From Indibacter alkaliphilus LW1 (GTDB taxonomy: Bacteria > Bacteroidota > Bacteroidia > Cytophagales > Cyclobacteriaceae), in NCBI RefSeq assembly GCF_000295935.2, contig NZ_ALWO02000045.1, forward strand, positions 170,375 to 234,374: a DNA stretch of 64,000 nucleotides, given 5' to 3'. This document shows, piece after piece, positions 18,573 through 27,505 of this stretch (positions are counted from its first letter, which is position 1; every line of letters starts with the position of its first letter). The notes under the pieces were generated by a model. The model was not told the origin of the DNA. It saw only the letters and a program-made list of their open reading frames with translations, and did no database searches. The translations under genes and the position numbers were made by a program.

Positions 18573-19910
18573 TTAACCCTGTATCAACTTGATCAGACTG
18601 GCTGAAGTCTTTTCAAAATCAAATTCTTTAATGGATTTTTCCATTTTAGACTGTATTTCTTTTGTACAGAGATTGCCAATGCTTCCTTCATGGGTATGGC
18701 TCACTTTGGATTGATCTGGATTGAAATCATCCTTTTCAATATCAATTCCCACTTTTTTATAAGCATCTCTGAAAGGCATTCCTTCAAGGACCATATTGTT
18801 GACAACCTCTACGCTGAATACATGCTTGTAAAAAGGGTCTTCCAGAATCCCATTTTTAACCTTGATCTCTTTCAACATAAATACACTCATGTCCAAACAG
18901 TCTAGTAAAGAGTCAATTCCTGGGAAAATAGATTCTTTAAGAAGCTGTAAATCTCTATGATATCCTGTTGTCAAATTGGTCAATAACAAGTTTACCTGAA
19001 TAGGTAGGGACTGCATTTGGTTAGTTTTGGCACGAATAAGCTCAAATACATCAGGATTCTTTTTATGTGGCATGATGCTGCTTCCTGTGGTCAACTCATC
19101 TGGAAATGAAATGAAACCAAAATGCTGATTCATAAAAATACATATATCCGAAGCCAGTTTATTCAATGTTCCAGCCAATCCTGCGATTGCAAAAGCCAGG
19201 TTTCTTTCAGTTTTGCCACGACTGTTTTGCGCGTTGATTACATTGTGGTGTAGATCATCAAAGCCTAGTAACTCTGTGGTGAGGGTTCTGTTTAGTGGAA
19301 ATGAAGAACCATAACCGGCTGCTGAACCTAATGGGTTTTTATTGCTGAGCTTGTAAGCAGCTTTCAGCAACTCCATGTCTTCTGCCAAGCTTTCTGCAAA
19401 GGATCCAAACCAAATCCCAAAAGAAGATGGCATGGCCAATTGGGTATGGGTATACCCCGGCATCAAATCGTTTTTGTGTTTCTCAGAAAGTGAAATCAAA
19501 AGATCGAAAAGATCCTGAGAAGCTTCCACCAAATCCCTGATTGCTGAGCGGTAAAATAATTTTAGGTCAACCAGAACCTGATCGTTTCTGGATCTGCCAC
19601 TGTGTAATTTCTTTCCAACTTCTCCATATCGCTTGATCAAGAGAAATTCAACCTGAGAATGAACATCCTCTACGCCTTCCTCTATTTGAAACTCGCCTTT
19701 TTCTATCTCAAAATAGATTTCTCTAAGTCCGCTAAGCAGCTTTTCGAGTTCCTGTCCGTCCAAAAGGTTGATTTCTTTGAGCATGATTGCATGGGCCATG
19801 GAGCCCAATACATCAAAAGGAGCAAGGATAAGATCAAATTCAGGGTCTCTTCCAATCGTAAATCTTTCAACCTCTTTCAGTGATCCTTTATCTTTTTGCC
19901 AGATTTTCAT
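18573..19910 (-). CDS. argH: Argininosuccinate lyase
   Basis: 445 aa. Cleaves argininosuccinate to arginine and fumarate, the last step of arginine synthesis. The fumarase/lyase superfamily signature GSSIMPHKKNP is at 276-286 and holds the catalytic Ser loop. The acid/base HTQ motif is at 155-157 and the substrate loop SGRSRNDQ at 104-111. It is the last gene of the eight-gene minus-strand operon and ends just before a strong terminator; 14 bp separate it from the M20 gene. Confidence 0.97.
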   Translation of the reverse strand: MKIWQKDKGSLKEVERFTIGRDPEFDLILAPFDVLGSMAHAIMLKEINLLDGQELEKLLSGLREIYFEIEKGEFQIEEGVEDVHSQVEFLLIKRYGEVGKKLHSGRSRNDQVLVDLKLFYRSAIRDLVEASQDLFDLLISLSEKHKNDLMPGYTHTQLAMPSSFGIWFGSFAESLAEDMELLKAAYKLSNKNPLGSAAGYGSSFPLNRTLTTELLGFDDLHHNVINAQNSRGKTERNLAFAIAGLAGTLNKLASDICIFMNQHFGFISFPDELTTGSSIMPHKKNPDVFELIRAKTNQMQSLPIQVNLLLTNLTTGYHRDLQLLKESIFPGIDSLLDCLDMSVFMLKEIKVKNGILEDPFYKHVFSVEVVNNMVLEGMPFRDAYKKVGIDIEKDDFNPDQSKVSHTHEGSIGNLCTKEIQSKMEKSIKEFDFEKTSASLIKLIQG

Positions 19911-19924
19911 AGGGATTGTAAATT

Positions 19925-21007
19925 TTAATAGTGTTGGGCGTATGTATCAATAAGGTTAATGTATCCTTCAATTCCGGATTTGAGTTCATCCAGATAGATG
20001 AATTCATCCGCAGTATGTGAACGTGCGGAATCTCCGGGGCCTACTTTTACAGAAGGATAGGGAATTAAAGCCTGATCTGAAAGTGTGGGGCTTCCATATT
20101 GACGAAGGCCAAGTATGTCTGCTACCGATAATATGAGGTGGCCTTCAGGTACTCTTGAAGAGTTGAGTCTCATTGACCTTGGAGTGAGTTCTGCTTTGAT
20201 CTGGGACTTGAGCTCAGCAAAAGCTTCTTCAAGTGTATAGCTGTCAGTAATCCGGACATCAAGCGTAAAAGTACAAGAATCAGGAACAACATTATGCTGT
20301 GAGCCTGCTTGAATAACTGTTGCGGACACTTTAGATTTTCCTAGAAAAGGCGAGGTTCTTTTGAATTCAAACGCTCTGATTTTCAATAAGTCATCTAAAG
20401 CTAGGTAAAGTGCATTTTCACCTTCTTCCCGAGCGGCATGTCCTGCTTTACCTCTGACTTTGGCATCTATCACCATCAGGCCCTTTTCTGCAACAGCCAT
20501 GTCCATCAATGTAGGTTCACCTACAATGGCAAGTTCTAATTCCGGGAATTCATCGATTATGCTATCAATTCCATTTCTACCAGAGATTTCTTCTTCCGCA
20601 GATGCAGCAAAGATCAGGTTGAACGGCAAATCAGCTTCGTGGAAATGAATGAATGTGGCTATAAGGCAAACCAGGCAACCTCCAGCATCATTGCTGCCCA
20701 ACCCGTAAAGCTTTCCATCTTCAGTTTCAGGTTTAAAAGGATCCTTGGTATAACCTTCATTAGGCTTTACAGTATCATGATGGGAATTAAGAAGAATTGA
20801 TGGTTTTTTTGGATCAAAGAGTTTGGTATATGCCCAGACGTTATTCCCTTTTCTGAAGGTTTCAATATCTCTATCAGCTAAGAAGGCTTCAATCAGGTCT
20901 GCTGTCTCTTCCTCACCCTTACTGAAAGATGGTGTAGAGATCAATTGTTTAAGAAGATTTAATGCTTGCGTGTAAAGGTTTTGGAATTCCCCTGAATGAT
21001 TATCCAT
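19925..21007 (-). CDS. argE: M20 family deacylase, probable N-acyl-ornithine deacetylase
   Basis: The start is taken at ATG 21007 (MDNHSGEFQNLY, 360 aa). The longer frame to 21058 would overlap argB. M20 metal ligands are visible: LLNSHHDTVKP (His, Asp), GLGSNDAGG, the Glu pair in AASAEEEISG and AIVGEPT. The dimerisation domain follows (RGKAGHAAREEGENA). In the arginine operon of Bacteroidota this enzyme is expected to release ornithine or citrulline from its N-acyl form. After an acyl-ornithine carbamoyltransferase the substrate would be N-acyl-citrulline. The assignment rests on family plus context. Confidence 0.88.
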   Translation of the reverse strand: MDNHSGEFQNLYTQALNLLKQLISTPSFSKGEEETADLIEAFLADRDIETFRKGNNVWAYTKLFDPKKPSILLNSHHDTVKPNEGYTKDPFKPETEDGKLYGLGSNDAGGCLVCLIATFIHFHEADLPFNLIFAASAEEEISGRNGIDSIIDEFPELELAIVGEPTLMDMAVAEKGLMVIDAKVRGKAGHAAREEGENALYLALDDLLKIRAFEFKRTSPFLGKSKVSATVIQAGSQHNVVPDSCTFTLDVRITDSYTLEEAFAELKSQIKAELTPRSMRLNSSRVPEGHLILSVADILGLRQYGSPTLSDQALIPYPSVKVGPGDSARSHTADEFIYLDELKSGIEGYINLIDTYAQHY

Positions 21008-21029
21008 TAGAAATAAACTGCTTTTGAAT

Positions 21030-21830
21030 TCAGTAAAGATCGTATTTATGAGTTTCAATATTTGTACCTGAAACCTTCCCTTTGGCTGCCAGTAGGAGAT
21101 TTTCTGCTTTCCCTATCCAAACATGATTGACCCCTTTATTCAAAGCGGCAAAAGCATTGTCAAGTTTTGGAATCATTCCTGAATGGATGACATTTTCTTT
21201 TCTGAGCTCTGTATAAATGTCTTCATTGATCAATGGAATGATGGAAGAATCATTTTTTTCATCAATCAGAACACCTGATTTATTGAAACAGAAATAAAGA
21301 TCTACTTTCATTTTTTTTGAAAGGGAGGTTGCCATTTCTGAAGCGATACTGTCAGCATTTGTATTGAGGAGCTGTCCCTTTTTGTCATGGGTAATGGCAC
21401 AGACAACAGGAATAATATCTTCATTCAGCAAATTTTGGATCAGATCAATATTTACACTTTGGATATCTCCTACAAATCCGTAATCAATGGATTTTACCGG
21501 CCTTTTTCGGGATTGAATTAGGTTTCCATCGGCTCCAGTCATTCCAAGAGCGTTTTGTTTTAAACCTTGGAGTTTGGCAACAATCTGCTTGTTGATAAGT
21601 CCTGCATAGACCATGGTGACAATCTCCAGTGTGTCTTTGTCGGTGATTCTCCTTCCATCAATCATCTGTGGCATTACGCCCATACTTTCTCCAAACTTGG
21701 ATGCCATTACGCCACCACCGTGTACGAGGATCTTTTTTCCTGGAAATTTGGAGAAAAGGTAAAGGAACTCATCCAGTTTTTCGGGAAAGTCGATGACGTT
21801 TCCGCCGATCTTGATAATACTTACTTGCAT
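21030..21830 (-). CDS. argB: N-acetylglutamate kinase (acylglutamate kinase)
   Basis: 266 aa amino-acid kinase. Phosphorylates N-acylglutamate, the second step of ornithine synthesis. The N-terminal KIGGNVID (Lys7 region), the HGGGVMASKFGE glycine loop at 38-49, the GMTGADGN segment and the NTNADSIASEMA nucleotide region are all present. It lies between the carbamoyltransferase and the deacylase. The acyl group (acetyl or succinyl) cannot be decided from this protein alone. Confidence 0.94.
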   Translation of the reverse strand: MQVSIIKIGGNVIDFPEKLDEFLYLFSKFPGKKILVHGGGVMASKFGESMGVMPQMIDGRRITDKDTLEIVTMVYAGLINKQIVAKLQGLKQNALGMTGADGNLIQSRKRPVKSIDYGFVGDIQSVNIDLIQNLLNEDIIPVVCAITHDKKGQLLNTNADSIASEMATSLSKKMKVDLYFCFNKSGVLIDEKNDSSIIPLINEDIYTELRKENVIHSGMIPKLDNAFAALNKGVNHVWIGKAENLLLAAKGKVSGTNIETHKYDLY

Positions 21831-21877
21831 GGTTTGTTAGGTTTTCGTGGTTTGAGTTTTCGTTGGTATTCATTGTG

Positions 21878-22822
21878 TCAGCCCAGGATTTGTGAAATCA
21901 CCGCTTGGGCTGCATATATTCTGTTTTTTGCCTGTTCTTGGACCAGACTTCTGTCTCCGTCTAATATTTCATCTGAAAGTTCCACATTCCTTCTGACTGG
22001 AAGGCAATGCATTACTTTTCCATTTGGAGCTTTTTCAAAGTGCTTCTCAGTCAGCATCCAGGAATCATCAGTAGAAACAATTTTACCATAATCATTGAAC
22101 GCAGACCAATTTTTGACATAGACAAAATCAGCTCCTTCCAATGCTTTTTCCTGATCCAGTTCTATTTTCGCTCCTATGGTAAAGCTGGGATCCAAATCGT
22201 ATCCTTCGGGATGGGTAATCGTGAGTTCATGATCACATCCAATACTCCATTCAGCAAATGAATTGGCTACAGCATGTGGAATGGCTTTGATGTGAGGAGC
22301 CCAGGTGAGAACCACTTTTGGTTTTCTCTTTTCATTCCAGTTTTCCTGAATGGTGACCATATCGGCCAAACTTTGAAGTGGATGTCTGATGGCACTTTCA
22401 AGACTTATTACAGGCACACCGGAATATTTGACAAATTGATTGAAAGTAAAATCGGCCAAATCCTCATTTTTGTTGGTTAGGCTAGGGAATGCGCGAATAG
22501 CTAAAATGTCAAAATAACTACCTAAAACCGCTGCTGCATCTTTGACATGCTCTACTGTACCTTTGTTCATGATTGCGCCTTCGTGCATTTCCAATGCCCA
22601 ACTTTCTTTATCCATATTCATGACAATGGGTTCCATGCCCAGGTTTATGGCTGCAATCTGAGTACTGGCCCTTGTCCTCAAGGAAGGGTTAAGAAAAATA
22701 CAGCCTATTCTTTTGCCTTCACCAAGGGCTTTATCCACCCTAGGATTGGCTTTGTAAAACAATGCCTTTTCTATTAAATTATCAGCAATTGATTTGGATT
22801 CAAATTTGGTGAAATGCTTCAT
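21878..22822 (-). CDS. argF': N-acyl-L-ornithine carbamoyltransferase (acetyl or succinyl form)
   Basis: 314 aa from ATG 22822; a TTG frame to 22861 would overlap the argD stop and adds an atypical basic leader. The carbamoyl-phosphate loop SLRTRAS (47-53), the RHPLQSLAD motif, FAEW and the HCLPVRRN motif near the C-terminus mark the acyl-ornithine branch, not classical ArgF. It makes N-acyl-citrulline from N-acyl-ornithine. Residue 90, reported as Pro in Bacteroides succinylornithine and Glu (position 92) in Xanthomonas acetylornithine enzymes, is Val here (NKGTVEHV), so substrate preference is open. Confidence 0.93.
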   Translation of the reverse strand: MKHFTKFESKSIADNLIEKALFYKANPRVDKALGEGKRIGCIFLNPSLRTRASTQIAAINLGMEPIVMNMDKESWALEMHEGAIMNKGTVEHVKDAAAVLGSYFDILAIRAFPSLTNKNEDLADFTFNQFVKYSGVPVISLESAIRHPLQSLADMVTIQENWNEKRKPKVVLTWAPHIKAIPHAVANSFAEWSIGCDHELTITHPEGYDLDPSFTIGAKIELDQEKALEGADFVYVKNWSAFNDYGKIVSTDDSWMLTEKHFEKAPNGKVMHCLPVRRNVELSDEILDGDRSLVQEQAKNRIYAAQAVISQILG

Positions 22823-22857
22823 TCGGATGAGTTGCTTTTTTTCTCTTAGCTTGAGAT

Positions 22858-23988
22858 TCAATTCAATATTTTCTTTAAACTATCCAAAAACGAAGATAGT
22901 TCATTCATTTTAATATTTAAAGGAGGGAGCAAACGAATTGTGTGCTTTCCTGCTGCAGAACCAGTAAAAATTCTGTATTTTTTTACTAATTCAGAACGTA
23001 CAGCTCCAGCTTCCTGATCTAGGTCAATACCAATCATCAGGCCTTTGCCACGGATTTCCCTAATCCCTTTTATCTGAGAAAGTTCTTGGATCAAGAACTC
23101 TCCCATTTTTGAGGCATGCTCCATAAGGTTTTCCTTTTCCAGTACCTCCAATACACCCAGACCTGCTGCACAGGCTAAGTGATTTCCTCCAAAAGTTGTT
23201 CCTAATAGGCCATAGGAGGCTTTGAAATCAGGATGGATAAGTACACCACCAATAGGGAAGCCATTTCCCATACCTTTGGCCATAGTAATGAGATCCGGCA
23301 TCAATCCATCTACCCATTGATGCGCAAAAAACCTGCCTGTTCTTCCATATCCTGATTGTACTTCATCCAGAATCAGCTTTGAACCGTAGACTTTGCAAAG
23401 GCCCGCAAGCTCTAACAGAAATTCAGGCTTGGGGCTGTGAATGCCTCCCACACCCTGTATGCCTTCAATGATGATTCCTGCAATGTCTCCCTTTTTCAAC
23501 TGTTTTTCTACAGCATCAATATCTCCAAAAGGCAATATGTAGGCATCCTCCCTTTGGTTGGATGGGGCAATGATCTTTGGATTATCTGTAAGAACTACAG
23601 CCCCAGATGTACGGCCGTGAAAACCTCCTGAAAAACTGATAAATCCTGGCTTTCCTGTAGCAAAAGATGCAAGCTTCAGAGCATTTTCATTGGCTTCGGC
23701 CCCGGAATTACAAAGGAATAATTGGTATTCATGAAGGCAGGAAAGTTCTCCCAGTTTTGCTGCCAATTCTTTTTGAATTGGAATCTGAACTGAGTTGGAA
23801 TAAAAAGCCAGTTTATCCAATTGGTCTTTGATCCTTTTGTTGAAATGTGGATGGCTGTGGCCAATTGAGATCACTGCATGCCCTCCATAAAGATCCAGGT
23901 ATTGATTTCCTTGGTCATCCCAAATAGAAGCACCTTCAGCCCGCTCAGGAGTGACATCAATCAATGGGTATACATCAAATAAGTTCAT
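22858..23988 (-). CDS. argD: Acylornithine aminotransferase (class III)
   Basis: 376 aa PLP enzyme converting N-acyl-glutamate semialdehyde to N-acyl-ornithine. The PLP lysine is Lys238 in TMAKGMGNGFPIGG. The cofactor aspartate lies in LILDEVQSGYGRTG (205-218) and the phosphate-binding NSGAEANENA at 94-103. It lies 9 bp after argC and 35 bp before the ATG of the carbamoyltransferase, clearly within the operon. Confidence 0.96.
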   Translation of the reverse strand: MNLFDVYPLIDVTPERAEGASIWDDQGNQYLDLYGGHAVISIGHSHPHFNKRIKDQLDKLAFYSNSVQIPIQKELAAKLGELSCLHEYQLFLCNSGAEANENALKLASFATGKPGFISFSGGFHGRTSGAVVLTDNPKIIAPSNQREDAYILPFGDIDAVEKQLKKGDIAGIIIEGIQGVGGIHSPKPEFLLELAGLCKVYGSKLILDEVQSGYGRTGRFFAHQWVDGLMPDLITMAKGMGNGFPIGGVLIHPDFKASYGLLGTTFGGNHLACAAGLGVLEVLEKENLMEHASKMGEFLIQELSQIKGIREIRGKGLMIGIDLDQEAGAVRSELVKKYRIFTGSAAGKHTIRLLPPLNIKMNELSSFLDSLKKILN

Positions 23989-23997
23989 GGCAGAAAA

Positions 23998-24966
23998 TTA
24001 AAACGCAATGCTTTTGAGATTCAATCCTGCTTTTTCATCAAAAGCAAAAGCTAAATTGAAGTTCTGAACAGCCTGTCCTGAAGCACCTTTCAATAGGTTG
24101 TCAATAGCGGAATATACTACAAGCTGTCCATTTTGCTTCTGTACATGAATCAGGCATTTATTGGTATTGACAGCTTGCTTAAGGTCAATTTCCTTTTCAG
24201 AAACCAGGGCGAAAGGTTCGTCTTTGTAAAATTCCAAATAGGCTTCCAATGCCTCTTCCTGAGTGCCTTCAAAAGGAAAATAGGAAGTGATCCATATTCC
24301 TCGGGCGAAGTTTCCACGATAGGGGACAAAGAGCAGGTCCCCTTCAAAACCAGGCCGCAGTTGGTTGAAGGTCTGTTTGATCTCTTTGAGGTGTTGGTGG
24401 GTAAATAACTTGTAAACAGAAATATTTGACAATCTATAACTGAAATGACTTGTTTCCGAGAGGCTTTTTCCCGCACCGGTACTTCCTGTAATACCAGAAA
24501 CATGAATGTTATCCTTCACCCAGCCCTTAGCCACTGCCGGCGCAAGAGCCAATTGGATTCCAGTAGCAAAACAACCGGGATTTGCTATTCTCTTTGCTTG
24601 CTTGATTTTGTCTTTGTTTATCTCAGGAAGTCCGTAGGTAAATCCATTGCTTTCATCTCTGAAATCTGTACTTAAGTCAATAATTACAGTCTCAGGGCTA
24701 AAGCTGTATTTTTCCAAAAAACCTTTGGTCTGCCCGTGGGGAAGCCCTAAAAACACCGCTTCAATGCCTTCTGTTATGACTTCATCTGTGAAAACAAGGT
24801 CAGTGTCTCCCAATAGATCGGGATGACTATCAGTTACTTTTTTGCCTTTTTGGCTATTGCTGTGAGCATAGACCAATTCACAATTGGGATGGTGGACCAA
24901 TAACCTGAGCAGTTCACCTCCTGTATATCCTGCAGCTCCAATGATGGCAGTTTTAATCTTCTTCAT
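23998..24966 (-). CDS. argC: N-acetyl-gamma-glutamyl-phosphate reductase
   Basis: 322 aa. Reduces N-acyl-glutamyl phosphate with NADPH. The Rossmann motif GAAGYTGGELLRLL is at 10-23 and the catalytic Cys132 in NPGCFATG. At the site where many ArgC proteins carry the catalytic His (PHxxPM or PHLGNF type), this one reads PYRGNFARG, so Tyr/Arg replaces His; from memory this is common in the Bacteroidota branch. Its start overlaps the 3' end of argG by 14 bp, indicating translational coupling. Confidence 0.95.
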   Translation of the reverse strand: MKKIKTAIIGAAGYTGGELLRLLVHHPNCELVYAHSNSQKGKKVTDSHPDLLGDTDLVFTDEVITEGIEAVFLGLPHGQTKGFLEKYSFSPETVIIDLSTDFRDESNGFTYGLPEINKDKIKQAKRIANPGCFATGIQLALAPAVAKGWVKDNIHVSGITGSTGAGKSLSETSHFSYRLSNISVYKLFTHQHLKEIKQTFNQLRPGFEGDLLFVPYRGNFARGIWITSYFPFEGTQEEALEAYLEFYKDEPFALVSEKEIDLKQAVNTNKCLIHVQKQNGQLVVYSAIDNLLKGASGQAVQNFNLAFAFDEKAGLNLKSIAF

Positions 24967-26149
24967 GCTTGTTAACTTGGTGAAATATTGCCGTTTGGTT
25001 TCCTAGAATTCTGGTGAAGCCTTTGACATCTTCAGCGGTATAGCCTTTATTCATTTCTCCGTAGCTTCCAAACTTGGAGGCCATCAGATCATGATTGGAG
25101 TTGATGCCTATCAATTGAAATCTGTAGGGTTGAAGCAATACTTTGACAGTCCCAGTTACAAATTCCTGTGTGCTGGCCAAAAATGCCTCAAGGTTTCTCA
25201 TAGTAGGATCCAAGTAGTGACCTTCATGCAGGTGGTTGCCGTAAAATTCAGCCAGTTGGTTTTTCCAGAAGGTTTGCCATTTGGTCAGCGTATGTTTTTC
25301 CAGCAGTTGATGCGCTTTGATGATGATGATGGGAGAGGCAGCTTCAAAGCCTACTCTTCCTTTGATACCGATAATGGTATCACCTACATGGATATCCCTT
25401 CCAATACCATAAGGTGCTGCCAATTCCTGGATTTTAAGAATTGCATCCACTGGATTGTCATAGGACTCCCCATTCACACTTTTTACCTCCCCTTTTTCAA
25501 AACCGATGTTTATTTCTTCAGGATTGCTTTTACTGACCTGGGTTGGCCAAGCTTCTTCAGGTAAAGTCAAGTCTGAAGTCAGTGTTTCCTTACCACCCAC
25601 TGATGTTCCCCAGATTCCTTTATTGATGGAGTACTTTGCTTTTTCAAAATTCATGGAAACCCCATGCTTTTTTAAATATTCAATTTCTTCCTCCCGGCTG
25701 AGTTTAAGGTCCCTGATAGGAGTGATGATTTCAATATCCGGAACTATGGTTTGGAAAATCATATCAAATCTGACCTGGTCATTGCCTGCTCCGGTACTCC
25801 CGTGAGCGACTGATTTTGCGCCTATTTTTTTGGCATATTCTGCCAAGGTTTTTGCCTGAAGTATTCTCTCAGCACTTACTGATAGGGGGTAGGTCTGATT
25901 TTTCAAAACATTTCCAAATACCAAGTATTTGATCACTTCTTCGTAATATGTCTGGGTCACATCCAAAATGGTGAAAGAAGCGATTCCAAGATTGTTGGCT
26001 CTACTTTCTACTTCTTCCAATTCTTCTTTTGAAAAACCTCCTGTATTGATCAGTACGGCATGAACTTCATAGCCAAGGTCTTTGGACAAATGGAGGGCAC
26101 AAAAAGTAGTGTCTAATCCCCCGCTATATGCTAATACTATCTTTTTCAT
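24953..26149 (-). CDS. argG: Argininosuccinate synthase
   Basis: 398 aa ATP pyrophosphatase-family enzyme joining citrulline and aspartate. The ATP P-loop AYSGGLDT is at 7-14. The STGAGNDQVRFDM segment and the R-x-SIN-type KYSINKGIWGTSVGG segment follow, as usual for short bacterial ArgG. It is the second gene of the operon, 32 bp after the GNAT gene, and its end overlaps argC. Confidence 0.96.
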   Translation of the reverse strand: MKKIVLAYSGGLDTTFCALHLSKDLGYEVHAVLINTGGFSKEELEEVESRANNLGIASFTILDVTQTYYEEVIKYLVFGNVLKNQTYPLSVSAERILQAKTLAEYAKKIGAKSVAHGSTGAGNDQVRFDMIFQTIVPDIEIITPIRDLKLSREEEIEYLKKHGVSMNFEKAKYSINKGIWGTSVGGKETLTSDLTLPEEAWPTQVSKSNPEEINIGFEKGEVKSVNGESYDNPVDAILKIQELAAPYGIGRDIHVGDTIIGIKGRVGFEAASPIIIIKAHQLLEKHTLTKWQTFWKNQLAEFYGNHLHEGHYLDPTMRNLEAFLASTQEFVTGTVKVLLQPYRFQLIGINSNHDLMASKFGSYGEMNKGYTAEDVKGFTRILGNQTAIFHQVNKHEED

Positions 26150-26181
26150 CTGTGTGATTTTCTTGAAATATTGAATCCCGA

Positions 26182-26868
26182 TTAGAATAGGTTTAAGGTT
26201 TTGTTTTTGGTTTTTTTAATATTCAAAAGCACATACTTTTTCAGTCTTGTCCACCTTTCAAATAATTTAATATTCTTCTTGAAATCTTTGCGCAGGGCGA
26301 GCTCTTGCTTTTTGGTTTTTTTGGCCGGGTCGTAAAGCATGGCTGTACAAAGACAATTTGAACGGTTTTTACTTTTTAAGATTTCTACATTTATACAACT
26401 GTTACAACCTTTCCAGAATTCCTCATCGTCTGTCAGGTCGCCATAAGAAACAGGAACATAACCAAGCTCAGAGTTGATTTTCATAACTGCTGGACCGGTT
26501 GTAAGTCCAAAGATTTTGGAATCCGGATATTTGGTCTGACTTAGTTTGAATATTTCGCTTTTGATTTGAGTTGCTAATCCAAACTTCCTGAATTTGGGTG
26601 CAACGATAAGTCCTGAATTAGCTACAAACTTGCCATGTCCCCATGCTTCGATATAGCAGAAGCCAGCCCACTCACCATCTTTGGTCAGTGCGATCACAGC
26701 TTTGCCCTCCTGCATCTTGGTTTTGATGTATTCAGGTGATCTTTTTGCTATACCTGTACCTCGTGCTTTGGCAGATTCTGCCATTTCCTCGGTAATGGTC
26801 TCTGCATATTTTAAATGCTTTTCAGTTGCAGGCTTTATGATAAAGGAATAGTTTTCCATTTTTTCCAA
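26182..26868 (-). CDS. GNAT acyltransferase, probable N-acylglutamate synthase
   Basis: 228 aa and first gene of the arginine operon. It has a GNAT core: FVANSGLIVAPKFRKFGLAT (81-100) carries the acyl-CoA pyrophosphate loop. No amino-acid-kinase domain is present, so this is not classical ArgA. Genetics in Bacteroides thetaiotaomicron, as I recall, assigned a related GNAT to the missing acylglutamate synthase step. Its position and the absence of another first-step gene support that role. Unusual for a GNAT, four cysteines (C155, C158, C172, C174; CxxC...CxC) could hold a metal or sense redox. The C-terminus is very basic. Confidence 0.8.
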   Translation of the reverse strand: MEKMENYSFIIKPATEKHLKYAETITEEMAESAKARGTGIAKRSPEYIKTKMQEGKAVIALTKDGEWAGFCYIEAWGHGKFVANSGLIVAPKFRKFGLATQIKSEIFKLSQTKYPDSKIFGLTTGPAVMKINSELGYVPVSYGDLTDDEEFWKGCNSCINVEILKSKNRSNCLCTAMLYDPAKKTKKQELALRKDFKKNIKLFERWTRLKKYVLLNIKKTKNKTLNLF

Positions 26869-26939
26869 TCAGAAGAATAAATTCTTTGGCTTTAGGCCAG
26901 ATGTTAGGTTTGAAATGATCTTTGTGAATGTGCTATTGC

Positions 26940-27072
26940 AGGCCTCCCACATAGGGAACCTTAAAATTATACAGGGACTATGCCCTAAAGCTGTTCCTAA
27001 ACCTCCTGAGTGGAGCCAAAAATAACATAGCTGAAGCAGAAGCTGCTTTGAATGGAAAGGGCGCTATGTTGA
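26940..27072 (-). promoter_or_regulatory. Structured leader region upstream of the arginine operon
   Basis: The gap 26869-27505 has no convincing gene. Hairpins: TCCC-ACATA-GGGA (26945-26957), AGGG-ACTATG-CCCT (26973-26986), an outer stem AACATAGC/GCTATGTT (27024-27031 with 27063-27070) enclosing AAGCAG-AAG-CTGCTT (27034-27048). The pentamers CATAG and CTATG occur alternately four times (26950, 26978, 27026, 27064), so loops and stems could exchange partners. An upstream inverted repeat TTGATTTAAA/TTTAAATCAA (27123-27160) may be an operator. The RNA role is inferred. Confidence 0.4.
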
Positions 27073-27244
27073 AATGGTTTTTCATCGGTTACGTTGTTAA
27101 ACGTACACAAAGCTTGCAAGGATTGATTTAAAATGCAAACAAACATTTCATTTAAATCAAAGAATTTCGCTAAACGGTAAGAATTTTACAGAAAATTGAG
27201 AAAAAGTATTGAATTTCCTCAAAAACAACAAATGATTACAGTTA

Positions 27245-27375
27245 CCCTACTTTGTCAAATTAGCAAGTTAGGTCAAACCTGCCAGGTTTATGAGCCAAAA
27301 CAGATTTTATATTTATCATTTCAAAAAGAAACCTGGCAGATTTTTTCTTGTCATTTTCTAACCCGACAAAGTGGG
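27245..27375. repeat. Nested palindromes (MITE-like element)
   Basis: Outer arms ACTTTGTC (27249-27256) and GACAAAGT (27365-27372) enclose CTGCCAGGTTT (27279-27289) and AAACCTGGCAG (27329-27339). The first inner arm is itself part of the palindrome AAACCTGCCAGGTTT. Flanks are AT-rich and noncoding. A related palindrome, AAATCTGTCAGATTT, is at 63662-63676. Confidence 0.5.
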
Positions 27376-27505
27376 CGTAAATTCCTCATTTGAATTTTTC
27401 AATATTTCGAAAAGCTTAACTTTTCAAATACCATAAGAAGGCATAAAGAAACCGGGGTAGGTGATGACCGAAAATCAAAATCGATTTCTTTTCCAAGAAC
27501 TGATT

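Noticed and set aside
26869..27200. SAM, arginine or T-box-like riboswitch, or SRP/6S RNA in the arginine leader
   Set aside because: None of the conserved core strings of those classes was found. Only generic hairpins are present, so it is reported as a structured leader only.
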